Positions 19,060-27,429 of a stretch of DNA of 64,000 nt are shown piece by piece. The notes under the pieces are model-generated. The model made no database searches and was not told the DNA's origin. It saw only the letters and a program-made list of their open reading frames with translations. The stretch spans positions 1 through 64,000 of the forward strand of contig NZ_BCUZ01000001.1 of assembly GCF_001591485.1 (NCBI RefSeq), in the 5' to 3' direction. Position 1 is the stretch's first letter, and each line of letters begins with the position of its first letter. Source of the DNA: Neobacillus fumarioli NBRC 102428 (GTDB taxonomy: Bacteria > Bacillota > Bacilli > Bacillales > Cytobacillaceae). The translations under genes were made by a program, and so were the position numbers.

Positions 19060-19659
19060 TTATTCCTCATCTTTGAATCTTTCAACAAGAACGGGCTGCA
19101 ACTGTTTTCCGGTAAGTGCTGCCTCGACTGTTTCGCTTAACATGGACATTCTCGCAACTAAAGAATTAGGTTTCTTTATTGGGTCATCCTGGCCGTAAGG
19201 GATAAAATAAATATTTTTCGTCGCCATCAGTTTCATTAAGTTAACGCCATTTAAGCCAAGAGCATCATTGGTAGAGATTCCAAGCACAACAGGTTTTAAA
19301 TTTCTTAAAGTGGCTTTGGCAGCCATTAGGACTGGACTGTCATTGATGGCATTGGCGAATTTACTCATCGATACTCCTGTAAGCGGAGCGATCACCATGC
19401 AGTCAAGCGGCATTTTCGGTCCGAGCGGCTCTGCATCAACAATCGTGTCAATGACTTTATTACCCGTTAAATCCTCAATTCTGGCTACCCAATCCTCCCC
19501 TTTGCCAAATCGGGTGTCTGTACTTTTTACCGTATAAGATACTACTGGAATTACTTCAGCGCCTGCTTGAACTAACTTTTCAATTTCTGGAAAAACAACA
19601 TCATAGGTGCAATGTGAACCAGTTAAGCCAAAACCAATTCGTTTACTTTTTAAACTCAT
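19060..19659 (-). CDS. dpaB: Dipicolinate synthase subunit B
   Basis: A 199-residue flavoprotein-like subunit (SpoVFB family) that acts with DpaA to make dipicolinic acid in the mother cell for loading into the spore core. Its flavodoxin-like start (RIGFGLTGSHCTYDVV) resembles flavin-dependent decarboxylases. It overlaps the dpaA stop by ATGA, so it is coupled. The RBS GAAAGGAGA lies in the dpaA 3-prime end. Only a weak AACTT/AAGTT hairpin follows. Confidence 0.93.
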   Translation of the reverse strand: MSLKSKRIGFGLTGSHCTYDVVFPEIEKLVQAGAEVIPVVSYTVKSTDTRFGKGEDWVARIEDLTGNKVIDTIVDAEPLGPKMPLDCMVIAPLTGVSMSKFANAINDSPVLMAAKATLRNLKPVVLGISTNDALGLNGVNLMKLMATKNIYFIPYGQDDPIKKPNSLVARMSMLSETVEAALTGKQLQPVLVERFKDEE

Positions 19660-20558
19660 TTTTCTGTCTCCTTTCGATTTTTATAAGACTCCTGCAGCAA
19701 TTGTGAAAGGACATTAGCCAGAATTTGACCGGCGGTTTTTGGCGCGACAATTCCGGGCAAGCTGGGAGCAAGCAATGCTTTGATTCCCCTTTTCTCAGCG
19801 TAACGGAAGTCGGTTCCCCCCGGCTTTGATGCGATATCAATAATAAGGGTGTGAGAGGGAAGCTTGGCGATGACAGCCGCACTGACGATTAAGTGGGGAA
19901 TTGTATTGATTAAAATGTCTGTTCCTGCAACTGCCTTTTCGATATCGTCCAGATGAAACGGAGTTACACCCATTTCTGTAATTCGTGCTAGATGCTCACT
20001 TTTTCTTGCGCCCACTTTGACCTTTGCACCAAGAGCGTGAAAAGCTCTAGCAGTGCTCATTCCGCACCTGCCCAAACCGAGAACAGTAATATTAGAGCCG
20101 TGAATTGTAAAATCTGTATGCTGAATCGCCATCATGATGGTTCCTTCAACAGTAGGGATCGAATTATAGATGGCTACATCGTCTCTAGAAAACAGTTGAA
20201 CAAGCGTACGTTTAGACTGTTTCACAATATGATTTAAATATGGGTTGCTAATTCCAGAATAAATGATGCAATGTTCAGGCGTTTTAAAGAGAATATCCTC
20301 TGACAGGATGACTTTTTCATTAGAGAAAATGGTCTCTACTTGCCCTTCTAAATTAGCACCCGTAACTGGCAAAATAATGGAATCTATATTCGTAAAGTCA
20401 ACCTCTTCCAATTTTTCCTTGACTGCTCCTGTAAAGGCATGATCAAGCTGTTCAAAACCAATTAAAGATATTTTGGCATCTAATTCGGTTAACTTTCGGA
20501 TAATTTCCAGCTGTCTGGCATCACCGCCAATCACGGCTATCTGCATCCCTGTCAGCAT
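19656..20558 (-). CDS. dpaA: Dipicolinate synthase subunit A
   Basis: A 300-residue NAD(P)-binding subunit of dipicolinate synthase (SpoVFA). The N-terminal segment is IAVIGGDARQLEIIRKL, and a Rossmann motif VLGLGRCGMSTARA lies near residue 155. It oxidises the DapA product pathway intermediate to dipicolinate with DpaB. The start at 20558 is chosen because AGAAGGTGA stands nine bases before it; the ATG at 20570 abuts the site. A predicted sigma-K promoter about 60 bases upstream fits late mother-cell expression. Confidence 0.93.
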   Translation of the reverse strand: MLTGMQIAVIGGDARQLEIIRKLTELDAKISLIGFEQLDHAFTGAVKEKLEEVDFTNIDSIILPVTGANLEGQVETIFSNEKVILSEDILFKTPEHCIIYSGISNPYLNHIVKQSKRTLVQLFSRDDVAIYNSIPTVEGTIMMAIQHTDFTIHGSNITVLGLGRCGMSTARAFHALGAKVKVGARKSEHLARITEMGVTPFHLDDIEKAVAGTDILINTIPHLIVSAAVIAKLPSHTLIIDIASKPGGTDFRYAEKRGIKALLAPSLPGIVAPKTAGQILANVLSQLLQESYKNRKETEK

Positions 20559-20620
20559 GAAATCATTCACCTTCTTTTTTTAAAATCCAACTAGGAAATT
20601 CATTGCCTTTATCACTTCAC

Positions 20621-20649
20621 CATCTTATGTAGGAACAAGAGAATCTGTG
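20621..20649 (-). promoter_or_regulatory. Predicted sigma-K promoter of dpaAB
   Basis: Minus strand CACA (20646-20649), 16-base spacer, CATAAGATG (20621-20629). This fits the sigma-K consensus mACm-16-CATAnnnTA except for the last base. The placement, about 60 bases before dpaA, suits a late mother-cell gene. Confidence 0.6.
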
Positions 20650-20751
20650 AGTTTTCCAACTTTGATAAATGAAAACTCGCCGATCGAACGATTCTTGGGG
20701 TAGTTGAATGCTTTCTTAAAAGTAAAGAAAGCAATTTTGACTTCGAAAATT

Positions 20752-20857
20752 GTCCAGCTCCAGGTCACAAGCCGATTCGTCAAGAAGGCTAAAGGTGCGC
20801 CTTCTCGCTGGTTCGTCTTGTGCTTCCCTCCGCTAGGCGGGATCCTTGCGCTTTTCT
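20752..20857 (-). repeat. Dispersed intergenic repeat, copy C
   Basis: Read on the minus strand it begins AAGAAAAGCGCAAG and ends CCTGGAGCTGGACA, sharing ends with copies A and B. Between them a 24-base arm (CACAAGACGAACC... to GAAGGC) pairs imperfectly with a downstream arm ending GGCTTGTG, giving a long hairpin. It occupies the 333-base gap between ymxH and dpaA, which also holds a terminator and a promoter. Confidence 0.6.
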
Positions 20858-20872
20858 TATTAGTTAAACGAT

Positions 20873-20912
20873 AAAAAGCCCAAGCAAACATTCATTTGCT
20901 TGGGCTTTCCTC
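20873..20912 (-). terminator. Terminator overlapping the ymxH stop
   Basis: Minus strand AAAGCCCAAGCAAA pairs with TTTGCTTGGGCTTT; the ymxH TGA stop lies in the loop and a T run follows. The last codons of ymxH therefore form the stem. Confidence 0.93.
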
Positions 20913-21146
20913 ATCATTAATATCAATGATAATCATATCGGAACCGATTTTCTTAATGTGCTGCCATGGGACTCTGATTTCCTGTCCTTGTTTTCTAAGG
21001 CCAAACCATTTTAATGAAGGGATTAACAGTGCTTGTATTTGTCCGTTTGTTTCATTAATTTCCAAGTCGGTTTGACCCAGCACTCCCATCCGTTCAGCTT
21101 TTTTTACATCCACGATTTCCTTACCGCTTAATTCGCTAAGCCTCAT
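20892..21146 (-). CDS. ymxH: YlmC/YmxH family PRC-barrel sporulation protein
   Basis: An 84-residue single PRC-barrel protein starting MRLSELSGKEIVDV, the standard YlmC/YmxH pattern. Members are associated with sporulation, but their molecular role is unknown. It has a good RBS (AGAGGGGAG) and lies between mlpA and dpaA as in B. subtilis. The final five codons double as a terminator stem. Confidence 0.88.
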   Translation of the reverse strand: MRLSELSGKEIVDVKKAERMGVLGQTDLEINETNGQIQALLIPSLKWFGLRKQGQEIRVPWQHIKKIGSDMIIIDINDEESPSK

Positions 21147-21209
21147 TTATACTCCCCTCTTTTCATTGTTTCTAATATTTTATAGAGGTGCTTTAATAAA
21201 TAGAATAAT

Positions 21210-21242
21210 AAAAAAACAGTTCAATTTATGAACTGTTTTTTA
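21210..21242 (-). terminator. Terminator at the mlpA stop
   Basis: Minus strand AAAAAACAGTTC pairs with GAACTGTTTTTTT around ATAAATT, beginning at the mlpA stop codon. Confidence 0.92.
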
Positions 21243-22478
21243 GCTTAATTTATCAGGCAATTCTCCATCAGGGCTTATTAATGAAACGGAAAATTGATTC
21301 GTAAAGATCGAACGTGCCATTTCATCAACACTTTGTTTTGTCACTGCATCAATTTGTTCAATGATTTCATCAAGGGTACGGTGCCGCTTTAGAAGGAGTT
21401 CGTTTTTTCCGTTACGGCTCATGCGGCTATTGGTGCTCTCTAAACTTAACATCAAACTTCCTTTCAGCTGCTCTTTGCTGTTCGTTAACTCTTTTTCTGT
21501 AATTCCATTTTGTTTTAATTTATCTAATGTTTCTTGTATCGTTTCGTATAATACATTCAGTTGCTTTGCACCTGTTCCACCGTAGATAGTGACAATTCCT
21601 GAGTCCTGATAAGCAGAATGGTATGAAAATACAGAGTAAGCTAAACCCCTCTGCTCTCGAACCTCCTGGAACAACCTTGAGCTCATGCTGCCGCCCAAAA
21701 TATTATTTAGTGTGACTAAGCTGTAAATATCATCATGTCCTACTTTTAATCCTTCAAAACCAATACATAGGTGAGCCTGTTCTGTTTCCTTTTTCCGTGA
21801 AATCCGATTTGCATGAAAAACAGGAGAATCTTCCTGAATTTCTCTATTTTCACCTTGGTAGAAACCAAAATATTTTTCCACTTCATGGATAAAGGTTTCC
21901 GGGACATTCCCGGCAATTGAAATGACAACACTTTCCGGATTATATCTTTCATTAATATATTGTTTGAGCGAAGCACCTGTAAAAGTATTCAATGTTTCCT
22001 CTGTTCCAAGAATCGGGTATCCTAGCGGATGGTCTTCATAAACCGCTCTGCTGAGTAAATCATGGACAATATCGTCCGGTGTATCTTCATACATTTTGAT
22101 CTCTTCTAAAACGACATTTTTTTCTTTCTTTAATTCTTCCTCTACAAAAGTGGAATTAAAGAACATATCCGCTAGAACATCCAATGCAAATTGGGAATGA
22201 GTATCAAGAACCTTTGCATAATAGCAAGTATATTCTTTAGAAGTGAATGCATTTACCTGTCCGCCAATACTGTCAAAGGATTCAGCAATATCTTTAGCAC
22301 TTCTCGTTGTTGTCCCTTTGAAAAACATATGCTCCAAAAAATGGGAGATGCCATTTGTCTTCGGATTTTCATTTCTCGATCCAGTCCCAATCCAAATGCC
22401 GATGGCAACTGACCTGACGGTGGGTATTTGTTCTAATATAATTCTTACGCCATTTTGACATATATATTTATTGATCAT
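21240..22478 (-). CDS. mlpA: M16 zinc peptidase MlpA (YmxG)
   Basis: A 412-residue processing-peptidase-like M16 enzyme with HFLEH at residues 46-50 and the following MFFKGT, plus the C-terminal GGSMSSRLFQEVRE segment. B. subtilis MlpA (YmxG) was reported to affect extracellular protease genes, but its direct substrate is uncertain. The start at 22478 has AGGAGGAAGTCA upstream; the longer in-frame start lacks an RBS. It is distinct from the ymfF-ymfH pair in being a single active chain. Confidence 0.9.
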   Translation of the reverse strand: MINKYICQNGVRIILEQIPTVRSVAIGIWIGTGSRNENPKTNGISHFLEHMFFKGTTTRSAKDIAESFDSIGGQVNAFTSKEYTCYYAKVLDTHSQFALDVLADMFFNSTFVEEELKKEKNVVLEEIKMYEDTPDDIVHDLLSRAVYEDHPLGYPILGTEETLNTFTGASLKQYINERYNPESVVISIAGNVPETFIHEVEKYFGFYQGENREIQEDSPVFHANRISRKKETEQAHLCIGFEGLKVGHDDIYSLVTLNNILGGSMSSRLFQEVREQRGLAYSVFSYHSAYQDSGIVTIYGGTGAKQLNVLYETIQETLDKLKQNGITEKELTNSKEQLKGSLMLSLESTNSRMSRNGKNELLLKRHRTLDEIIEQIDAVTKQSVDEMARSIFTNQFSVSLISPDGELPDKLS

Positions 22479-22564
22479 TGACTTCCTCCTGTCTCTTATC
22501 ACCCGATACTATTCCAATGTCTAATTATAATTGTTAGGTCTATTTTCTCCAACTTTTAGAGAGA

Positions 22565-23512
22565 TTAATTTAATATTCTTTCTTCATTTAATAATTCAGA
22601 AACCGGACCTATTTTTAAATGCTTTTGTTCGATTAAGGTAATTAATCGATCAAGTGATTTTGCTGTTGCTTCTGTAGGATGCATCAATACCATTGAACCA
22701 TTATCAATTTTGCTGATCACACGGTTAATGAGTGTTTCCGGTGAAGGCTTTTGCCAGTCGATTGTGTCAACCGTCCACATAATCGTCTTCATATGAAGTT
22801 CATAAGCAACTTTTACAGTTTCATCACGAAAGCTTCCGCTTGGCGGTGCGAACAATGTACATTCTTTCCCTGTTGCCGCCTCAATTACTTCATTTGTTTT
22901 TATTAATTGCTCCCTTGCTTCCGCGGCAGGAAGCCGTGCCATATCAGGATGGGAATAGGAATGATTGCCTACCTCATGACCGGCACTTACAATCATTTTT
23001 GCCAGTTCGGGATTTTTTTTCACCCAATTCCCTTCTAAAAAGAAACTCGCCTTTATATGATGTTTTTTCAAAGTAGCAAGTATATCAGACAGATATTCAT
23101 TCCCCCAGGCAACATTAATAATAAACGAGACCATTGGTTTATCAGGATTGCCCCGGTAAATGGGGGATGGGGGCAAATCATTCAAATGCACTTTTGGCTT
23201 GATTTGCTTATAAACTAATTTCGTACTGTCAAAAACACCTTTTGTTTTCATGTTTTTATAGGATGCATTTATATCAACTTTCAGGCCATTATAGCCCGGA
23301 ATTGCCTTCCATATTGGATCCACCTTCGCATCAATAGGCGGTTTTTCATAGGAATCCTTATGATTCAAGATGCTTTGATATAAAGAATCTGTCTGTTTAC
23401 TTACAGAAAGGTTATTCACTATTAACAAATCTACATAATTACTTACGGTTGGGTTGAACACCAAGAGAAATCCTGCCAAACTAAGAAAAATAAAAATACT
23501 GGCCTTTTTCAT
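22565..23512 (-). CDS. ylxY: YlxY, NodB-like polysaccharide deacetylase homolog
   Basis: A 315-residue exported or membrane-anchored protein. It has an N-terminal hydrophobic helix (residues 4-23), a spacer, then a NodB-type barrel. The HSYSHPD metal-binding His pair is present, but the TFDDG motif carrying the metal and catalytic Asp is replaced by INVAWGNE. True deacetylase activity is therefore doubtful. It sits between pnp and mlpA as in B. subtilis. A coat or cortex role is inference. Confidence 0.85.
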   Translation of the reverse strand: MKKASIFIFLSLAGFLLVFNPTVSNYVDLLIVNNLSVSKQTDSLYQSILNHKDSYEKPPIDAKVDPIWKAIPGYNGLKVDINASYKNMKTKGVFDSTKLVYKQIKPKVHLNDLPPSPIYRGNPDKPMVSFIINVAWGNEYLSDILATLKKHHIKASFFLEGNWVKKNPELAKMIVSAGHEVGNHSYSHPDMARLPAAEAREQLIKTNEVIEAATGKECTLFAPPSGSFRDETVKVAYELHMKTIMWTVDTIDWQKPSPETLINRVISKIDNGSMVLMHPTEATAKSLDRLITLIEQKHLKIGPVSELLNEERILN

Positions 23513-23587
23513 TCTTTCTTTCCCCCTTCTATACAGATTATGAAGGAGGAGGACAAGGTAGAACGCAACTTGGCGATGTGGTCATGG

Positions 23588-23614
23588 AAAAAGTCAGGGT
23601 ATTGGCCCTGACTT
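23588..23614 (-). terminator. Terminator after pnp
   Basis: Minus strand AAGTCAGGG/CCCTGACTT with a CCAATA loop and five T. Confidence 0.92.
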
Positions 23615-23645
23615 GCGTTATCTGATTAGCTTTTTAAGCCTTAAC

Positions 23646-25766
23646 TTACGAACGCGCTTCTTCTGCCTTTTCCCGGTTCTCTTTTAATACAACTTTACGA
23701 GAAAGATTCACACGTCCTTGCTTATCAATTTCCGTTACTTTTACTAAAAGTTCATCGCCGATTTTCACAACATCTTCTACTTTTCCTACACGCTCTTCGG
23801 CAAGTTCGGAAATATGGACAAGTCCATCTTTGCCAGGGAATAGTTCCACAAATGCACCAAACTTTTCAATACGTTTTACTTTGCCAAGATAATATTGTCC
23901 TACTTCTACCTCACGGACGATGTCTTCGATAATTTTCTTCGCTTTCTGGTTCATTTCTGGATCGGCTGATGCGATAAAAATGGTACCATCTTGCTCAATA
24001 TCTATTTTAACCCCGGTTTCTTCGATGATCTTATTGATTTGTTTTCCACTAGGACCGATGACATCACGAATTTTATCCGGGTTAATGGTCATCGTCAAAA
24101 TTTTAGGAGCAAATTTAGACAGCTGTGGTCTTGGAGCAGCAAGAGTGGCAAGCATTGATTCCAAGATTTGCATTCTTCCCACTTTTGCCTGTTGAAGAGC
24201 CTCTTCAAGAATCTCACGAGAGAGCCCTTTAATTTTAATATCCATTTGCAGCGCGGTAACCCCTTTTGCTGTCCCGGCAACCTTGAAATCCATGTCTCCA
24301 AGGTGGTCTTCCATTCCTTGAATATCGGTAAGGACCGTATAATGTTCACCTGATTTTACAAGCCCCATTGCAATACCTGCAACCGGCGCTTTAATCGGAA
24401 CCCCTGCATCCATCATCGCTAATGTGCTGGCGCAAATACTTGCCTGTGAAGTGGAGCCATTAGATTCAAGCACTTCAGAAACAAGACGAATCGTATAAGG
24501 AAATTCTTTCTCAGATGGGACAACAGGCTCCAATGCCCGTTCACCAAGTGCACCATGTCCAATTTCGCGGCGGCCAGGCCCTCGAATTGGACCCGTTTCT
24601 CCGACACTAAAGGAAGGAAAGTTATAATGATGCATAAAGCGCTTCTCTTCTTCAATTCCAAGACCATCAAGAATTTGCACATCACCCAGTGCACCAAGCG
24701 TACAGATCGATAACGCCTGCGTCTGTCCGCGAGTAAACAACCCGGATCCATGTGTACGCGGCAGAATCCCTACTTGAGAGGATAACGGACGAATTTCATC
24801 AATTTTGCGGCCGTCCGGACGGATCTTTTCAACGGTAATTAAACGACGGACTTCACCTTTGACAATCTTGTCCAAAATTTCTTTAACCTGCTTCAGGTCT
24901 TCCTCTGTAGCTTCTTGTTCCTCATATTTTGCCAAAACTTGATTTTTTACTGCGTTAATTGCATCCTCACGAGCATGCTTTTCTTGAACTTGGATTGCTT
25001 TCACCATGTCAGCTTCACATAGTTCTCTTACCTCAGCCTCAAGTTCCGGGTCAATTTCGTATAAAGTGACCTGCATTTTCTCTTTGCCGATTTCAGCAAC
25101 AATTTTCTCCTGAAAAGCAATCAGCTTTTTAATTTCTTCATGGCCAAACATGATAGCTTCAAGCATTACTTCTTCCGGAACTTCATTTGCACCGGCTTCT
25201 ACCATGTTAATCGCGTCTTTTGTTCCCGCCACAGTTAAATGGATATCGCTCTTTTCAGCTTGGTCTACGGTCGGGTTGATCACAAACTCATTATTTACAC
25301 GTCCTACAATGACTCCGGCAATTGGTCCTTCAAACGGAATATCAGAATAAGAAAGTGCCAAAGATGACCCGAACATGGCAGCCATTTCTGTTGAACAATC
25401 CTGATCCACACTCATTACGATGCTGATAACTTGAACGTCATTGCGAAATCCCTCTGCAAACATCGGCCGTATTGGACGGTCAATTAATCTGCTTGCTAAA
25501 ATAGCTTTTTCACTAGGGCGTCCTTCACGTTTAATAAAACCTCCGGGAATTTTCCCAACTGCATAAAGGCGTTCCTCATAATTAACCGTTAAAGGAAAAA
25601 AATCCAGATTTTTTGGTTCCTTAGAAGCGGTTGCTGTGCTTAAAACGGCTGAGTCACCGTAACGAACCAGGACGGCGCCATTGGCCTGTTTTGCCAGCTG
25701 GCCGATTTCAACTGTTAACTTGCGTCCAGCCCAATCCATGGAATACACATGTTTCTGTTGCTCCAT
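23646..25766 (-). CDS. pnp: Polynucleotide phosphorylase
   Basis: A 706-residue 3-prime to 5-prime phosphorolytic exoribonuclease of the RNA degradosome-like network. Two RNase PH domains are separated by an alpha-helical region. A KH domain follows ([15 protein letters not shown], near 565) and a C-terminal S1 domain ([14 protein letters not shown]). The start at 25766 has AGAGGGG upstream; an in-frame ATG 27 bases earlier does not. The 5-prime leader holds two hairpins, one followed by a T run, hinting at leader-level control. Confidence 0.94.
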   Translation of the reverse strand: MEQQKHVYSMDWAGRKLTVEIGQLAKQANGAVLVRYGDSAVLSTATASKEPKNLDFFPLTVNYEERLYAVGKIPGGFIKREGRPSEKAILASRLIDRPIRPMFAEGFRNDVQVISIVMSVDQDCSTEMAAMFGSSLALSYSDIPFEGPIAGVIVGRVNNEFVINPTVDQAEKSDIHLTVAGTKDAINMVEAGANEVPEEVMLEAIMFGHEEIKKLIAFQEKIVAEIGKEKMQVTLYEIDPELEAEVRELCEADMVKAIQVQEKHAREDAINAVKNQVLAKYEEQEATEEDLKQVKEILDKIVKGEVRRLITVEKIRPDGRKIDEIRPLSSQVGILPRTHGSGLFTRGQTQALSICTLGALGDVQILDGLGIEEEKRFMHHYNFPSFSVGETGPIRGPGRREIGHGALGERALEPVVPSEKEFPYTIRLVSEVLESNGSTSQASICASTLAMMDAGVPIKAPVAGIAMGLVKSGEHYTVLTDIQGMEDHLGDMDFKVAGTAKGVTALQMDIKIKGLSREILEEALQQAKVGRMQILESMLATLAAPRPQLSKFAPKILTMTINPDKIRDVIGPSGKQINKIIEETGVKIDIEQDGTIFIASADPEMNQKAKKIIEDIVREVEVGQYYLGKVKRIEKFGAFVELFPGKDGLVHISELAEERVGKVEDVVKIGDELLVKVTEIDKQGRVNLSRKVVLKENREKAEEARS

Positions 25767-25800
25767 ATTTTTACCCCTCTCTATTTCAATCACTCTGGAG

Positions 25801-25833
25801 GATGATGCGAAAATGGTTTCGCTTGTATCATCA
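25801..25833 (-). promoter_or_regulatory. pnp leader hairpin
   Basis: Minus strand GATGAT...GCGAAA pairs with TTTCGCATCATC (12 pairs with a bulge), about 35-65 bases before the pnp start. Confidence 0.45.
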
Positions 25834-25852
25834 TTCTAAAGAAAAATCATAT

Positions 25853-25872
25853 AAAAAAAGCTTTAAAAAGCT
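25853..25872 (-). terminator. Short attenuator-like hairpin in the pnp leader
   Basis: Minus strand AGCTTT/AAAGCT with a two-base loop followed directly by seven T, between the predicted promoter and the leader hairpin. The stem is short, so termination would be weak. Confidence 0.35.
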
Positions 25873-25891
25873 CATTATTTCATCCAAATTA

Positions 25892-25920
25892 ATTATAGTA
25901 TGCACCAAATAGCCTTAAGT
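25892..25920 (-). promoter_or_regulatory. Possible pnp promoter
   Basis: A perfect -10 hexamer TATAAT (25892-25897) with a poor -35 region (ACTTAA) at 17-base spacing, about 125 bases upstream of pnp and after the rpsO terminator. Confidence 0.4.
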
Positions 25921-25982
25921 TAAAATATGTATAAAAAATTCTTTATTTTTGTTTAACTTCAGCTTATTAATTTTAAACTAAC

Positions 25983-26008
25983 AAAAAAGCGGGAAAAATC
26001 CCGCTTCT
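25983..26008 (-). terminator. Terminator after rpsO
   Basis: Minus strand AAGCGGGA/TCCCGCTT hairpin with a TTTT loop and a six-T tail. Confidence 0.92.
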
Positions 26009-26012
26009 GTAA

Positions 26013-26282
26013 CTAACGACGTAAACCAAGCTTATTGATTAACTCACGGTAACGTTGAACGTCTTTATTACGAAGGTAAGTTAAAAGATTACGACGCTTA
26101 CCAACCATTTTCAAAAGACCGCGGCGTGAGTGATGATCCTTTTTGTGAATGCGTAAGTGATCATTCAAAATGTTGATTTGTTCAGTAAGGACAGCAATTT
26201 GAACTTCTGCAGATCCTGTGTCGTTTTCATGCGTTTTAAACTCATTGATGATTTCGTTTTTACGTTCTTGTGATAGTGCCAT
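26013..26282 (-). CDS. rpsO: 30S ribosomal protein S15
   Basis: An 89-residue small-subunit protein binding the central domain of 16S rRNA. It shows the family signature [19 protein letters not shown] and the usual length. A strong AGGAGG lies nine bases before the ATG. It is in the conserved truB-ribF-rpsO-pnp order. The preceding roughly 100 bases have G/C-rich complementary segments and may form an autoregulatory leader. Confidence 0.97.
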   Translation of the reverse strand: MALSQERKNEIINEFKTHENDTGSAEVQIAVLTEQINILNDHLRIHKKDHHSRRGLLKMVGKRRNLLTYLRNKDVQRYRELINKLGLRR

Positions 26283-26380
26283 CCATGTTCACCTCCTATT
26301 ATACAAATCCCCTGTTGCCGAGCAAGCGCCGGTGATTCGACATGCCAAGCAAAGGTTATTTTTAATACGTATTTAAGAAT

Positions 26381-26418
26381 ACAATGTTTTAACTCAAAAT
26401 GCAAGTTAAAACATGTAT
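26381..26418 (-). terminator. Terminator after ribF
   Basis: Minus strand TACATGTTTTAACT pairs with AGTTAAAACATTGTA (11 perfect pairs plus flanks), followed by a moderately T-rich tail. It lies about 30 bases after the ribF stop. Confidence 0.75.
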
Positions 26419-26443
26419 AAAGTAAATAAATTTGGATCTATTG

Positions 26444-27400
26444 TCATCGGAATGTTTGCTGTTTATCTGAAAAATATTGAATAGCTGTCTCTTTGTCCTT
26501 TTCGATCTGTGTGACCAGTTCTTGTATTCCGGAAAACTTTTGTTCCTTTCGTATAAATTGATGCCATTCAATCACAACCTTTTCGTCATAAATATCTTGG
26601 GAAAAGTCAAATAAATGAACTTCAATGGACAACTCCGAAGCGTCCTTATGAAAAGTTGGTTTATATCCCACATTACAAACCCCATTATACCATCTTTGGT
26701 GTACCTTCATTCTTACAGCATAAACACCTGTCAGTGGAATGATATAGTCATCATTTAAACTAACATTTGCTGTTGGAAACCCTATCGTTCTGCCGCGCTT
26801 GTCTCCATGAATGACAACTCCTGCCGTCGTATAAAACCGGCCAAGTAAATCTGGAAGTTCTGCTGTTCTTCCAGATTTAATCAGACTGCGGATTCTTGTT
26901 GAGCTAATCTTTTCATTGCCTTTCGTTAATTTTGGAACAACAGAGTACGTAAACTTTTCTCTTGAATGGAATGGCAAAGTTTCCATTGTTCCTTTTCCCA
27001 TTCTGCCATATGTAAAGTCAAAACCAGCAACAACATGTTTGACATTTAGACCAATAATAAATTGATCAACAAATTCCTGTGGCAATAGATTAGCGAAATC
27101 GGTTGTAAAATGAACAATAAACAGATAATCAATACCTTCTGCTTTTAAAATTTCAATCTTATCAGGCAGAGGAGTAATATATTGAATATGCTGTTCTTTT
27201 CTTCCCAAAACTACTGATGGATGGGGATGAAATGTCATGACCGCACTTTGCAGTCCCTTTTCCGCTGCCTCACTTTTTGCTTTTGCAATGACTTCGGCAT
27301 GTCCTCGATGTACCCCGTCAAAATAACCGAGAGCCATTGCTAATGGAGGAAATTCATCTTTCTCTATGTTTAATGGAAATGTCAGCCTTCTTACTTCCAA
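26444..27400 (-). CDS. ribF: Bifunctional riboflavin kinase/FAD synthetase
   Basis: Makes FMN, then FAD, from riboflavin. In the 318-residue protein the N-terminal FAD synthetase domain has ALGYFDGVHRGHAEV near 22-36; the C-terminal flavokinase has GDKRGRTIGFPTANV near 205. It is called ribC in B. subtilis. TTG start, with AAAGGTGAG at proper spacing; no better ATG is present. It follows truB by 29 bases. Confidence 0.93.
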   Translation of the reverse strand: MEVRRLTFPLNIEKDEFPPLAMALGYFDGVHRGHAEVIAKAKSEAAEKGLQSAVMTFHPHPSVVLGRKEQHIQYITPLPDKIEILKAEGIDYLFIVHFTTDFANLLPQEFVDQFIIGLNVKHVVAGFDFTYGRMGKGTMETLPFHSREKFTYSVVPKLTKGNEKISSTRIRSLIKSGRTAELPDLLGRFYTTAGVVIHGDKRGRTIGFPTANVSLNDDYIIPLTGVYAVRMKVHQRWYNGVCNVGYKPTFHKDASELSIEVHLFDFSQDIYDEKVVIEWHQFIRKEQKFSGIQELVTQIEKDKETAIQYFSDKQQTFR

Positions 27401-27429
27401 TTGAAACTCACCTTTTCTAATTCTCGAGT

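Noticed and set aside
20625-20891. 88-codon minus-strand ORF between ymxH and dpaA
   Set aside because: It runs through the terminator, repeat copy C and the predicted promoter, has no ribosome site and resembles no family I know.
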